A DNA stretch of 64,000 nucleotides from Hymenopus coronatus (GCA_030762935.1 CM060883.1:49339001-49403000); one strand, 5' to 3'. Shown: positions 12,180 to 23,399, numbered from the stretch's first letter. Translations and numbers: made by a program. Notes: generated by a model not told the origin, from the sequence alone.

Positions 12180-12960
12180 ATGTATACTCCTACTGAATTA
12201 TTCTCATATAGTTTTACTATGTATCAAATGCATTCTTGTACAAACTTTTGCTCTATGGAGAAACTCATTTCCGGCGATTTCTTAGTTTTATCTCTTTCAT
12301 GTGTAATCCAAGTTTCACATTCAAACTTAATGCAGTTATTATCTTGTAAAATTTTAGTTGTATACTTTTTGGATTTTATTTTGATAAGTTTTGATTATTG
12401 TTGCACAAATTAATTGAAATTTCTTTATTTTATTTTCAATATCTGCATCTGTTAAATCTTATACTACATTCCACATAGTTAAAATAAGTTATTTATTCCA
12501 GTGTTTCCTTTAAAATCATTAATATTAAGTATTTTCCTTAATTATACATGAAATGTAAAAAAACTTTAAGATTTTGCTGATTTTGTTTTCTATAAACAAT
12601 GCTGTAACACAAGGAAATTTAGAACCTTTGAGTTTAAAGCTTTTTAAACGGTGCGCCATATCAGAGCATTCAAATAATCTTGTAGAACCAAAGTCATTTG
12701 ATATTGTTCCTGTGAGGATCCAATTAAAACTTTAATTTAACTAATCCAGTTCCAAATGCATCCCCAAAATTCAATGGTGTAATAAAGTAGCAGAAAATGT
12801 GTATAGGAGTTCTGGCTTTGAATATGCAAAGAAAATACTGCTTAAAATCTAACAGCCCACTATAAATTTCGTTCTTGACTTCTTTCGCCTGGAGGAATTT
12901 AAAAGTCCTTCAGAAAGATGTAAAGCATCTCCAGAATGGCTCTTAGTTCATTTATGATAC
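12180..12960. other. AT-rich intronic DNA, nothing recognised
   Basis: AT-rich sequence between two R1 copies. The ORF at 12114-12413 starts inside the end of the left copy and shows no domain. Confidence 0.5.
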
Positions 12961-12964
12961 TGCA

Positions 12965-13095
12965 TGTAGAAAAAAATATGATGTGTTGCATCCATATGGC
13001 TTTCTCTCAACACATATATTTCTGGTAAAATCTTGGCATCAAAATTTTGGGTGGAACACAATACTTTCCCTACTTTCTATTTGTAGTAGCCAAAT
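12965..13095 (+). repeat. R1 end-to-end deletion derivative
   Basis: About 35 bp of the TCTG end (TATGATGTGTTGCATCCA) is joined directly to the hairpin-end half (GGTAAAATCTTGGCATC ... ACTTTCCCTACTT). The whole interior is missing. Confidence 0.6.
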
Positions 13096-13149
13096 TAAAA
13101 AAGAAAAAAAAAAAAAAAAAGAAAAGTTAGTTGAACCATTCTTCTGTAC

Positions 13150-13835
13150 TACATTCTTCAACAAATGCAGGAACTATGGTACTCCACCCAAAAAGAGGTT
13201 TACCAGAGATATATGTTTTGAAACCTCTGAACACAGAAAAAGTATTTTTAGCAAAAGGTATGAGTATGGACCTGTGAATAGCAACTAAAAATTAAAAGTC
13301 AATTAAATATCAAAGTTGGTGTTTCAGTTTAGTGTGTTCCAAGAATGTGACAAGATTTTCAAAAAATATTCCTCAACCCCAAAATAGTCTTTATAGTTTT
13401 GATTCTGTGAAACACACATCTTTGATTAAAGTAGTACATGCTTAAGATATGTCAAATACATATTTTGAATTTTCTGGGAATAGCATGTGAAGTCACCTTC
13501 ATTCTGAATAACTTTTGTGTTATGTAAACCATAAGAGATTCACAAAACCTTACTGTTAAAAAATGTACAATTTACATCAAACTTTATCAAGTGATAAATT
13601 CCTATTCATTTTTAACATGGTCACACAAAGAGCAAGGAATATTAAAGTCATCACATAGCAATTTGAAAAAAATCTATCACTTTAGCTACTGTATTCCTCT
13701 TATGTCTGCAATGAAATGACAACAGGAGTAATTGATTATTTCTCTCAATTAAGAAGAAATACTTACAAGCTTTTGAAAGATTAGTTTGCAGAAAATAAGT
13801 AGGAAAAATCAGTGCATGCAACACGTCAGATTTTT
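13150..13835 (-). repeat. R1 copy, hairpin end truncated
   Basis: It enters at the CTCCACCCAAAAAG block and ends at the TCTG end (ACACGTCAGATTTTTA). Confidence 0.75.
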
Positions 13836-14024
13836 AATATGTTTTACGTATATGTATAGTTGAACATTGCATCTTTACATAGGTCTCAGTGGCCATTAAT
13901 GAACTTGACTATTATAAACAATAATAGCTGCTAATTTTTTCCCCACATAATTACTGCTGGTATTTAATTATTATCAAATGCTCTATGGGATTATATTAAC
14001 CACTCCAATAAAAAACTGATAACC

Positions 14025-14215
14025 TGCCTCAATAGAGTGGCGGTAACATGTCTGCCTCACATTCAAGAGGTTGCAAGCTTAAATCTTGCTTATGGTGTGT
14101 TACCCAGAGTTACTTGAGGGTGTTCCTTATCTTGAAAAGACAAATGTTAAGTAACTAAGTTCCATGGACTGCAAGAGCACCTTTTCATTGATTTCATTCA
14201 TTGCTAAATATGACT
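14025..14215 (+). mobile_element. S-C SINE
   Basis: The head is GAGTGGCGGTAACATGTCTG then CCTCACATTCAAGAGG. The tail contains ACTAAGTTCCATGGACTG. It is truncated before the CAAAGGACGTTAAG end. Confidence 0.8.
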
Positions 14216-15415
14216 AGTGTTTTTGCGGTTTTAAGAAAATTACATTCTAGAGAAGTCAATTAATAATGACAATACATACAAATTATCCTTTAATTAAATA
14301 AACTTTACAATGATTAAAAACTACTTCTTAACTCAATTAATACATTTATTACACCCTAGAGGGTCTTCTCGCCCATTAAGCTACAAAAATAAAGAACTGT
14401 TAGCTTTCACTTAATAATGGTGTAATATTTTTCTCTATACAGAGGAAGTTATAAGCAAGAAGAAAATTACTATAAATTTTTCTCCATATAGGCTTTGGTG
14501 ATGCTCTGAAAATGGATAATTTATATCCGACTGGTTTTATGAATTTTTCAGCCACTTTCACTGTCTGTTGTCTGCAAATAAATAAAATAAAGATCAACTG
14601 GTATAAGTGCACAAGGAAAATGCAGCATTTATTAACTAAACCAGCTATAGAATTGCAAAATATCAACTAATCTCAATCAAAATTATTGAACTCATAATAC
14701 AAACTAGAGTAATTATTCCTTGTTATAATTCTGCAGATAATTTACCTTAAAATATGCATTTGACAAATAATTGAATCTCATAATGATTAAAGGGGTACTT
14801 CTCAAATTAAAATCATTTGTATAACCTTAATAGATATCTATCTCAATGTTTTAAACGATTAAATTATATTATTTCTAGAGGTTACTGATGTAATTTTAGA
14901 TGTTATTTATGAAATCAATTATGTGCCAGAAATTATCTAATAAATTTATACACTTTATATATGTTTTAGTAGAAATTCATTACCTATTCCTACCTGCATT
15001 TGCTATTTTAATATTCTGCAGCTCAAGAAAGTTTTGTACCTATAGCACCCTTCAGTTGAAGGAACCAGAATCTTTCAATAAATTCTTTCTCTCTACAATT
15101 GTTCAGTTTCTCTATGTAAGAAGCTTGCTAATTGTTACTATGGCAGACTTCTATCATAGATGTTTTACAAAGAATGTTCATGCTATCACAAATAACCAGT
15201 TAGATATAGATTAAAGGTAATGAACCCACAGAAATAAAATCATTTGGCTTATTTTATTATAAAAACGAAATAAATTTAAGCCATACACTTCTAATGATAT
15301 TTAGAGCATCTCAATAATGAGAATAATGGCTTCCATAACCTCAAAAACTGGTTAAAAAATGAACCTTTTCTTTGTTTACATAGGACATGCTGACATGCCA
15401 ATTACAGCAAGTTAT
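14216..15415. other. Repeat-poor intronic DNA next to EXT1 exon 1
   Basis: About 1.2 kb of AT-rich sequence with no R1 or SINE match. Short ORFs (14400-14666 minus, 14900-15214 plus) lack recognisable domains and are rich in Phe, Ile and Leu, as expected of chance frames. It may hold splicing or enhancer elements, but nothing specific is visible. Confidence 0.5.
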
Positions 15416-15419
15416 TTAC

Positions 15420-16345
15420 CTGTCATATTCTGCATTGTCCTCATCACACCTCTCGTCCTTAAGATCTTTCCAGCTCTTGCCATGTCGACAAGTTGTAACC
15501 AGGACAATGTCTTTCTCATTGTGAAGATGATACAAAGAGTTCCTTGTCTCTGAACCAATGCCATGCACATATCGTTTTCCCTTAAATGCAAGTAAGTACT
15601 TCTTAGATACAGGAAAATTGTTTGTCGTTACAAAACCTGGGTCTCCCCCTTTTTCTGGGTGATTCTTGTGGAAAAGAGGAATGGATACATCAAAACCTGG
15701 CCTAAAACGTGTCACAGACATACTTGCCTTGGCCAGAATGGCCATTCCGGGATCAAAACCCAGGCTGTCCTCCGCATAGTCTGGCCATGTACCGGAATAC
15801 AGATTAAATATCACATGATTACGCCCCTCATTCCACAACCGTAATTTCTGCAATCGAGCAGGAACATTTCTTACATAATCACTTGAAAGAGTATCCCTAT
15901 CTAGAGTATCAATGGCTAATACAAATAAACATGCTTGACTAGGATCCGAGGTGTAGTAACGCGATTCTTGAATAACGTTCAGAACTTTCTGATATGATGG
16001 ACTTGGATTCAGTAGGGTGGACATCCCCTCCGGGTCTTCCGGAGACTGCTGGGGGTAAACGTACACTTTAAAGTCACCGCGACACTTAGAGAAGTCGAAA
16101 CACGTCTCCATTCTGCATCTTTGATAACCATTTACGTTATTTGCAGCCCATCTGCGTGCTCCGGTCCTGTGCGGGGAAAACTCCAAATCTCGGTCATAAA
16201 ACTGTTCGTTTATATCGACATAAGACGGTAGATTCTCGTGTGGTAATCTAGCACTTTCACTTTTCAACCTATAGCCCCCAAAGTAACAGTACGCCAGAAA
16301 CGCACATGACAGTAAAACTAAAAGGTAGCGTTTCTTCGCCTGCAT
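15420..16345 (-). CDS. EXT1: Exostosin-1 (EXT1 / tout-velu), first coding exon
   Basis: EXT1 is a Golgi/ER type II membrane glycosyltransferase that, with EXT2, polymerises the GlcA/GlcNAc backbone of heparan sulfate. The exon encodes 308 full codons plus 2 bases. It starts MQAKKRY, the start shared with animal EXT1; a G at -3 supports this ATG. Residues about 7-24 form the single membrane anchor after a basic KKR. The exostosin (GT47) domain begins near residue 77 at CRMETCFDFSKC and continues through KVYVYPQQ, YTSDPSQACLFVL, NLYSGTWPDY, FDVSIPLF, KGKRY and TTCRHGKSW to the final CDEDNAEYD. The exon ends ...GACAG before GTAAAT; reading through gives a stop at 15416-15418, so the gene must splice. 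From memory, human EXT1 exon 1 also ends with 2 bases of a codon after the same EY residues (coding position 962). The GT64 domain and later exons lie outside the window. There is no internal stop or frameshift, so the gene looks intact. Confidence 0.96.
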
Positions 16346-16930
16346 TTCGCTTCAACTAACCTACACACTCGTTCATGTCATGGGTTAAAAATTACAAATC
16401 ATGTAAAACAAGTATGGCTTCTGTAAAAAAGGAACTTTAACATAACCTCAACACGTTCTGTCATCTTTAGCTGCTCTTCCCCCTTTTTTTTTCACGCCAT
16501 CTTACAGCACACCCTCTTCCTTGTGAAAAGTTGTGGGACGAGATGTGGTACTTAAACACGGCACGCGCATCACTTATCTCTTCATACGCCGACACTACCA
16601 CATGATACACAGATCTTCTTACAGAATTATTTACTTCATGTAGCAAACATGCCGCACACAGTAGACTCACATTCTAAAATGACCCGCCTCCCACTATTTC
16701 CGAGGAAACTTTGCCAGCTGCAAAACACTTCTGTCCGACAGACCGTCATTGCGATCTCAGTGCTGCTGCCTCTCGGCAAAGTGCGGAAACGTGATGTGAA
16801 CAAATGAGAAAGTGGATCCGCACGTGACAGGCCGCGGCATTTAAATCGAGGTAAGATACAGCCTCGATCTATCAACCTTATGACTCGCGGATAAGTAGGT
16901 AATCGAGGGGTTGTGCTCAGTTCCAAAAAT
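16346..16930 (-). promoter_or_regulatory. EXT1 5'UTR and proximal promoter region
   Basis: This stretch directly upstream of the EXT1 start is more GC- and CpG-rich than its surroundings and free of R1 and SINE sequence. It carries a CACGTG E-box at 16821-16826 next to GCCGCGG. I see no clear TATA box at a sensible place. Short minus-strand ORFs here (16467-16670, 16636-16926) have no recognisable domain and are probably upstream-ORF noise in the leader. The transcription start cannot be fixed from sequence alone. Confidence 0.5.
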
Positions 16931-17326
16931 GCCTCCTCTTTTTAGAGTTTTTACACATTTTTAAACATTGGCTCCCACAGATTAATATGCCGAAGCTAAT
17001 TTTACTTAGTTGTGAATTAAATGTTCGTTATATGGCCATTAAATGAACTTTAAATATAGGTATCAATAATAATCTGAGACATTAAATATCACTTTCGTCA
17101 CAAAAACAATTTTCCAATGCACGTAAATATATTTCTTGTGGTCAAAATATCAGCCAATTAGAAAGATTTCTTATTTTATTTTTGATCTATTTGTTAATTG
17201 TTGCACCACAGATCCTTAACATCACAAAACATAATAAATGATACTTTTCGTGGCGTTATTTAAGCAAAAAAATTGATTATTCATATATACCTGCGATTTT
17301 TTTTTACCTCGAAAACAAAAAAAATC
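16931..17326. other. AT-rich DNA upstream of EXT1, nothing recognised
   Basis: No repeat or ORF was recognised between the EXT1 promoter side and the R1 cluster. Confidence 0.5.
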
Positions 17327-17647
17327 TGATGCGTACCATTCACATGACTTTATCTATATCCCTGCAATAAATTATTCTTAAAAAGCTTATACTTCCATTT
17401 AGTTTATCCTAATCAGAAAAAAATTAGCAGAATTAGTCTTATTACTTGCTTCCTTGTAAGTAGAAGCGAAATAAGGATCTACCATAGGTTAAAGTGATAG
17501 TCAAAAGCTGGTTGCTATTTCAATGAAGTTCCTTTGTCTATATGGATAGGAGTTGACAAGTTCCTGTATGAGAAAAGTATACGTTTTTCATAGCAGAAAC
17601 CAAAAATAAGGAATGTCTCAAAAACGACGAACTCCACGAAAAAAATC
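17327..17647 (+). repeat. R1 host copy, left part (TCTG end to insertion point)
   Basis: It starts AAAATCTGATGCGTACC and stops at CTCCACGAAAAAAA, where a second complete R1 begins. Its continuation is at 18514. It aligns base for base with 17648-17962 with few changes. Confidence 0.9.
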
Positions 17648-18513
17648 TGATGTGTGCCATTCACATGACTTTCTCCATATCCCTGCAACAAATAATTCTT
17701 AAAAAGCTTATACTTCTATTTACTTTATGCTAATCAGAAAAAAATAGCAGAAATAGTCTAACTATTCGCTTCCTTGTCAGTAGAAGCGAAATAAGGGACA
17801 ACTGTAGGTTAAACTGATAGTCAAAAGCTGGTTGCTATGTCAATGAAGTTCCTTTGTCTATATGGATAGGAGTTGACAAGTTCCTGTATGAGAAAAGTAT
17901 ACGTTTTTCATAGCAGAAACCAAAAATAAGGAATGTCACAAAAACGACGAACTTCACGAAAAAATGTATAAAACATAAATTGTATGTTTTAATGTGCTCT
18001 ACATTTTTTGTGTAGTAAGTTTTTGTCCATCTCTTACGGTTTAGCAGTTATTCAAAATTTAGTAAAATCCATCCAGAATAAACTACTCTTCAGAGGCGAT
18101 TCCCATAAAATTCAAGATATACATTTTATTTGTTAGGTAAATATCTTTAATATACGAAATTTTAATCAAAATCGTTAGAGGCATTTTTGAGAAAATCAAA
18201 ATTTTCGAAAGAAGTTCCATGTAAAGGGTAGTTGCGGGTGGGGTTTTTTTTCTCAAAATCTTCGTGTCGCATCCCCGGAAGATACTAAACTTAAATACCA
18301 AGTTTGGTATTTTACCGACTTTTCGTTTTTGAGTTATCGTGTTCACAGACACACGAACACACGGACACACACACGGACCTCTTTGTGAAAATGCTTTTTT
18401 TGGATATTGCGGACCCTAAAACATATATTTCCGGTGAAATCTCGGTATCGAATTTTTTGGTGGAGTGCAATACTTTCTCTATACACTATGTACATAGTGC
18501 GTATGGAGAAAGT
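17648..18513 (+). repeat. R1 complete copy nested in another R1
   Basis: Both ends are present: TCTGATGTGTGCCATTCAC at the left, and the hairpin then GAGAAAGTAAAAA at the right, about 866 bp in all. The flanks are the two halves of an older R1 split at an A-run, CGAAAAAA/TGTATA. This is the clearest evidence for the true limits of the family. Confidence 0.9.
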
Positions 18514-18906
18514 AAAAATGTATATAACATAAGTTGGGAATTTAAATGTGCTCTACATTTTTTGTGCCGTAAGTTTTTGTCCATCTCTTACGGTATAGCA
18601 GTTATTCAAAATTCAGTAAAATTCATCCAGAATAAACTACTCTTCAGAGGCTATTCCCAGAAAATTCAAATATACACTTTATTTGTCAGGTAAATATCTT
18701 TAATATACGAAATTTTAATCAAAATCGTTAGAACCATTTTTGAGAAAATCAAAATGTTCGAAAAAAGTTCAATGTAAAGGGTAGTTGGCGGTGGGGGGAT
18801 TTTTCTCAAAATCTTCGTGTCGCATCCCTGGAAGATACTAAACCTAAATACAAAGTTTGGTATTTTACCGACTTTCGTTTTTGAGTTGTCGTGTCCACAG
18901 ACTTAC

Positions 18907-18958
<52 letters not shown>

Positions 18959-19113
18959 GCACACACACACACGGACCTTTTTGTGAAAATGCTTTTTTTG
19001 GATATTGGGGACCCTAAAACATATATTTCCGGTGAAATCTCGGTATCGAATTTTTGGGTGGTGTGCAATACCTTCTCTATACACTATGTACATAGTGCGT
19101 ATAGAGAAAGTAA
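18514..19113 (+). repeat. R1 host copy, right part (insertion point to hairpin end)
   Basis: It resumes at TGTATATAACATAAG and ends with a 36-nt palindromic region at 19073-19108 and TAGAGAAAGTAA. It includes the (AC)24 tract at 18909-18956. Confidence 0.9.
18909..18956. repeat. (AC)24 microsatellite within R1
   Basis: A perfect dinucleotide run at the R1 position that is only (AC)3-6 in sister copies such as 18345-18375. Confidence 0.97.
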
Positions 19114-19692
19114 TATGAATAAGTAATTTGTTATTTTTCTAAGGTAAAAATCATCCCATAATTTTTCTAATGCGATATTCCAGGGATGTAAAACTACAGT
19201 TTTGTTGCAAACTTATGAAAACTCCACCGCCAGAGCTTTCGTTGTAGATCCAGTTTTCGAAAACGAAAAAAAATAACTTCTTTTTCAATAAATTTTCATT
19301 CAAATGTAAACATTTAGGAATTAGCTATACATAATGCCAGTAGTAGCAATGAAGCTATTTACTTAAGTAACAAAGACTTTTCAAATATAGTTGGTGCCCT
19401 TATAAGTGCTCATTTTTACAACAAAAAACATAAATATTAATGAATAATGTTCCAAATTTTTGCGGATTTAGTTCCTGGCGATTTAAATCCCCAGATCTGA
19501 AATTTGAAAGGACTGTTTAAGGGTACTCATAAATTAAGTGCATAAATATTGCAGTATTTATCTAAAGATTTTAAAGTGCCTCTCACAACTAAAACTGAGC
19601 TTTAAATTTCATATAGATATCTTTAATACTTAAAAAAAAATCATTTTACCTTTGTTTTCCTACTGTGAGAATCTGACTTCTTAAAATATATA
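19114..19692. other. AT-rich DNA, nothing recognised
   Basis: No repeat family match or convincing ORF. Confidence 0.5.
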
Positions 19693-19994
19693 TGGGGGCC
19701 AGGCCGAGTTTTTACACCACTCGCCTCTCACCAAGGCGGTGTGATGATTACCATGTTAACATCATATACCCAAGGTCGCGGGTTCAAACCCGGCGAAGGA
19801 CGATGGATTTTTTTCGGGTGTAAAAATCCTTGGCATGGCTTCCTTCGGAAGGGAAGTAAAGCTGTTGGTCCTGTGTCGTAGATTCACATCACGTAAAATA
19901 ACCTCAAGCCTGACAAAGAGGTCTCTGAGCAAAATTAAGCGGTCTTTCACGCCCAACTTAGAATGGGACGCTGAGAAGAGCGTCCATAAATAAT
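19693..19994 (+). mobile_element. S-A SINE with chimeric 5' head
   Basis: From GGTGTGATGATTACCATG onward it is S-A, with the B box GGGTTCAAACCCGGC and the full tail. The first about 50 bp (GGCCGAG ... CTCGCCTCTCACC) instead match the S-B head, so two SINE heads are joined. Confidence 0.85.
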
Positions 19995-20045
19995 ACGCAA
20001 TTTTGAAAAAATAAAATTATTAATATATATTTAAATATGAATATA

Positions 20046-20775
20046 GAAAAATCTGATTTGCATTTACATGATTTTCCCTAACTGTGCCGCAAACAAACTA
20101 TCCCTATAAAAAGTGATTCATTTTTCTATATCATGCTAATCGAGCTAAATGTTAGCAAAAATTGTCCTATAGCTTGCTCCTTGTAAACAGAAAAGAAACA
20201 AGGGAATACACTAGGCTAACAGGATTTTCAAATCTTTTAATTGTCATCGCTATGAAAACAATTGAAATTCGCATCTCTTTGCGTGGCTAAGAGCAAAGCA
20301 AAGTGGTATGAAACGAAAAACGACTTCCCATTTGAGAAACGTTTATGTCGTTTAAAATTGAAACAAATAACAAGGAATTTTTTTGAAACTGTAACTCCAA
20401 AAAAAGAAGAAAAAAAAATACATAAATTATGTGTTTTAACGAGACATATATATTTTGTATGATAAGATGTAGTTTATCTCTTACGGTTTAACAGCTACAT
20501 AAAAGTCATCCAGAATGAATAGGTTTTCAGAGGCTATGCCCAGAACATTCAAGATATACATTTCGTTTATCATACATATATTTTAAACATATGGTATTTT
20601 AACCAAAATTGTAACAGAAATTTTTCCGAAAAACAACATTTTCCTAATTATGTTCCATGTAAAGGGTATTTGGAGTATTTGGAAAGCTTCGTGTCGCATC
20701 CTTGGAAGACACTGAACTTAAATACCACGTTTGGTATTCCACGAACTTTTCGCTTTTGAGCTATGCTGCTCACAC

Positions 20776-20812
<37 letters not shown>

Positions 20813-20988
20813 AAGATTTACAGACACACACCAACACAAGGACATTTTTGTATTAATGTTTATTTTTTAGGAGGCCTTTCCAAACACATATTTCCGGTGA
20901 TATCTCGGTATCGAATTTTTCAGTTGAATTGAATACAATACCTTCACTATCTACACTGTATATTTTACATATGTGCTAGAGAAAGTAA
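20046..20988 (+). repeat. R1 copy, full length
   Basis: Both ends are present (AAAAATCTGATTTGCAT and GCTAGAGAAAGTAAAAG). A (GA)14 tract at 20781-20808 occupies the usual microsatellite position. The palindrome is diverged. Confidence 0.88.
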
Positions 20989-21941
20989 AAGTGGCAGCTA
21001 GAATTAGATACACTCGTCCGGTTGTTTTAGAAAACAATTTAAGTAAAAATTGTTTCATGATTTATCCTTAGTGGTCGAATTAATTATCAATGATCTTGAG
21101 CAATTTAAAACTGAAACAAAAAACATATGCCACTTTTAAAGGTAATTTTTTTCTGAGTTTCTGCTGTAAATTCGAACAATAGTGGCTAAAAAAGTATATT
21201 ATATGCATATTTAATGTACAAAAGTGTAAGAAAAATTATTGTCGAGTAAAAGGCATTGCGATCTATTTTTTAATAATCGTGTTTCCTTGAAAATGTATAT
21301 TGTCACGTAATGAAATCCTAAAATGCTCTAGGAGTAAAGGCCACAGTTAAAATTAGGATCCAAATGATTTTTGGAGATTAAAACTATTTTTTTTTTAAAT
21401 TTGTGTACACATTTCTTCTATGGATACCATGAATTATGTGAAAATAGTGAGTGACACTTTAGAACTTGATTTTCTCGTCAGCTTGTTTTCTTACGTCTTT
21501 TACATTTTAAAGTTTACTTTAAATGCAATGTATGTTCAATTTACTTTGAAGTTCCAATTTGCTGCTTTTACAGCGGCGAAGAAAATGGCTTTTAAATATC
21601 AAGCTTAATTTTGGATATAGATTTTTGCATATTTGATTATGATTCATTTTTAGTTTAGATATTTAGTGCTTGATTTAAATAAGAGTATTCGAGGAATAAT
21701 ATACACAATTTAAAAGTTAATAGTTTTATTCATAGAGATAATTTAGTAAGGATTTAATTTTCGTGTTTGGAAACTTAATTTTTAGTAACACAAATAGAAA
21801 AATGTAAATTAATTAACTGGTGTAATTATATTGAATATGCAAGCAATTTTCAAACATTTTCCTCATTAAATTTAACAACGTGAATTTTAATTTAGTTTTA
21901 TATGGAATAAATAAATGTATAATGTTTTAATTTAATTTGGG
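20989..21941. other. AT-rich DNA, nothing recognised
   Basis: One 62-aa frame (21420-21608) is present, with no motif and in very AT-rich context. Confidence 0.5.
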
Positions 21942-22102
21942 CCACGGATCTCTCGGTCTCTAGCCGGTTGCTCTTCCATTGAGCTACTGCCGGCAACATG
22001 CCGGCATAGCATTGAGTCAGTTGAGAAATTCAGTGCTATACCGGCATATTACCCTGGTATCTCTGTGGAAGAGCAACCGGCTAGAGACCGGGAGATCCGT
22101 GG
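21942..22102. repeat. 68-bp-arm inverted repeat of a tRNA-like unit
   Basis: The left arm (21942-22010) is the near-perfect reverse complement of the right arm (22035-22102) across a 24-nt loop. Each arm holds TGGAAGAGCAACCGGCTAG, which resembles the D-arm/anticodon side of a tRNA. The right arm runs on into GGTTCAAATCCCGGC, a B box. RNA from this locus would fold into a long hairpin. Confidence 0.85.
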
Positions 22103-22346
22103 TTCAAATCCCGGCTATGGTATTGAATTTTTCTGTTTGACTCTACCTATCCAAATATATAATGTCTTACACACATCAATTTTTCTATGCTATTATTTAA
22201 ATAGCTAATGTTTAATTCTCTACCCTCTATTTCTTATTACTGCCGCACAAATAGCCTTAGAGCGTTTTATCAATCTACCCCATTTCATAACTATATTTGA
22301 TCGCAGAACAGATAGAGAAAGTCGTGTGAATGCAGCACTTCAATTT

Positions 22347-23105
22347 TGTTTTACTATCTCTACACGTACTATCTACATAGTGTATAGAGAAGATGTATTG
22401 CACCCAAAAATTCGATACCGAGATTTCACCGGAAATACATGTTTTGGGACCCCCTGAATAAAAACAACAAGCATTTTTAGAAAAATGCCCTTCTGTGTGT
22501 GACTGTGGGCAACATAGCTCAAACACGAAAAGTCCGTTAAATTCAAAATTGGTATTTAAATTTAGTATCTTCCAAGGATGTGACACGAAGATTTTCAAGA
22601 AAATCTCCTTACCCCCAACTACATTTTACATGGAAAAATTTTCGAAATTTTCGATTTTCTCAAAAATGGCTCTAAACGATTTTAATTAAAACGCATTATA
22701 AGTCATTTCCATCACAAACAAATTTTATATCTTGAATTTTCTGGGAATAGCTTCTGAAGACCTGTTTATTTTGAATGAATTTTGCTGGATTTGAGATAAC
22801 TTGTAAACCATAAGAGATAAACAACTTACTACACAAAAATATATGTCTCTTCAAAACACACACTTTATGTCCTTTACGTTTTTGTTGTGGAGGTAACCGT
22901 TTTTGAGACATTCCTTGTTATCGGTTTCAATTGTAAAGTACTTATACTTTTCTCAGACAGGAAGTGTCCATTTTTCTTTTGTTTCTATTCCTGGCCAAGA
23001 AGCGATTTGCAATGACAAATTAGCATGGTGTAGAAAGAAGAATATCCGTTGTAAGAAGTTTGTTTGTAGAGCTGCTATAGAAAGTTGTGTGAGTGTAACG
23101 CAGGT
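22347..23105 (-). repeat. R1 copy with altered TCTG half
   Basis: The hairpin end is clear (TTTTACTATCTCTACACG with CTATCTACATAGTGTATAG). The right part is shortened around 23010-23040 and ends with GAAAGTTGTGTGAGTG. A 45-bp TCTG-end stub of another copy (22300-22345) abuts it. Confidence 0.75.
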
Positions 23106-23399
23106 TTTTTTTAAATGGAACATCACAATTTGTGGTAAACAAAGTAGCTACGCGTACAATCTTAAGGTCAGGGATGAACGAACCACGGTCTGAACGACAC
23201 TGCCATTGAATAACCCCCAAAACAGGTTTGTATCGCTCATTTATCCCAGAGTTGAATTTTACACGAATGAAGGTTTGTAATAGTGCTTTGGACGAGGCAG
23301 AGATATTTAAAATTTCTGAGTTTATCGGTAGAACACATCCAACATGTCTACTTTTCCCTAGCACCATTAACAAGCTAATTTCATGTAAATTTAAACTTT

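Larger units (their letters stand above)
1..15419 (-). other. EXT1 intron 1, 5' part (open at the left edge)
   Basis: The splice donor GTAAAT is at 15419-15414 on the minus strand. No EXT1 exon 2 motif such as LVPRGRRLGS was found to the left in either strand, so at least 15.4 kb appears intronic. It holds R1 copies, S-C SINEs and a LINE remnant. A long first intron agrees with vertebrate EXT1. This is inference from one exon, because the downstream exon is not in view. Confidence 0.75.

Noticed and set aside
14400..14666. 88-aa minus ORF near EXT1 as an alternative exon
   Set aside because: It has no similarity to EXT1 or any domain that I know, and lies in AT-rich DNA.
1..15415. EXT1 exon 2
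   Set aside because: I looked for the conserved second-exon motifs on the minus strand and found none. It is presumably beyond the left edge.
17327..19113. Tandem array or CRISPR-like structure
   Set aside because: The repeats are explained by one R1 nested in another. There are no short direct repeats with unique spacers.
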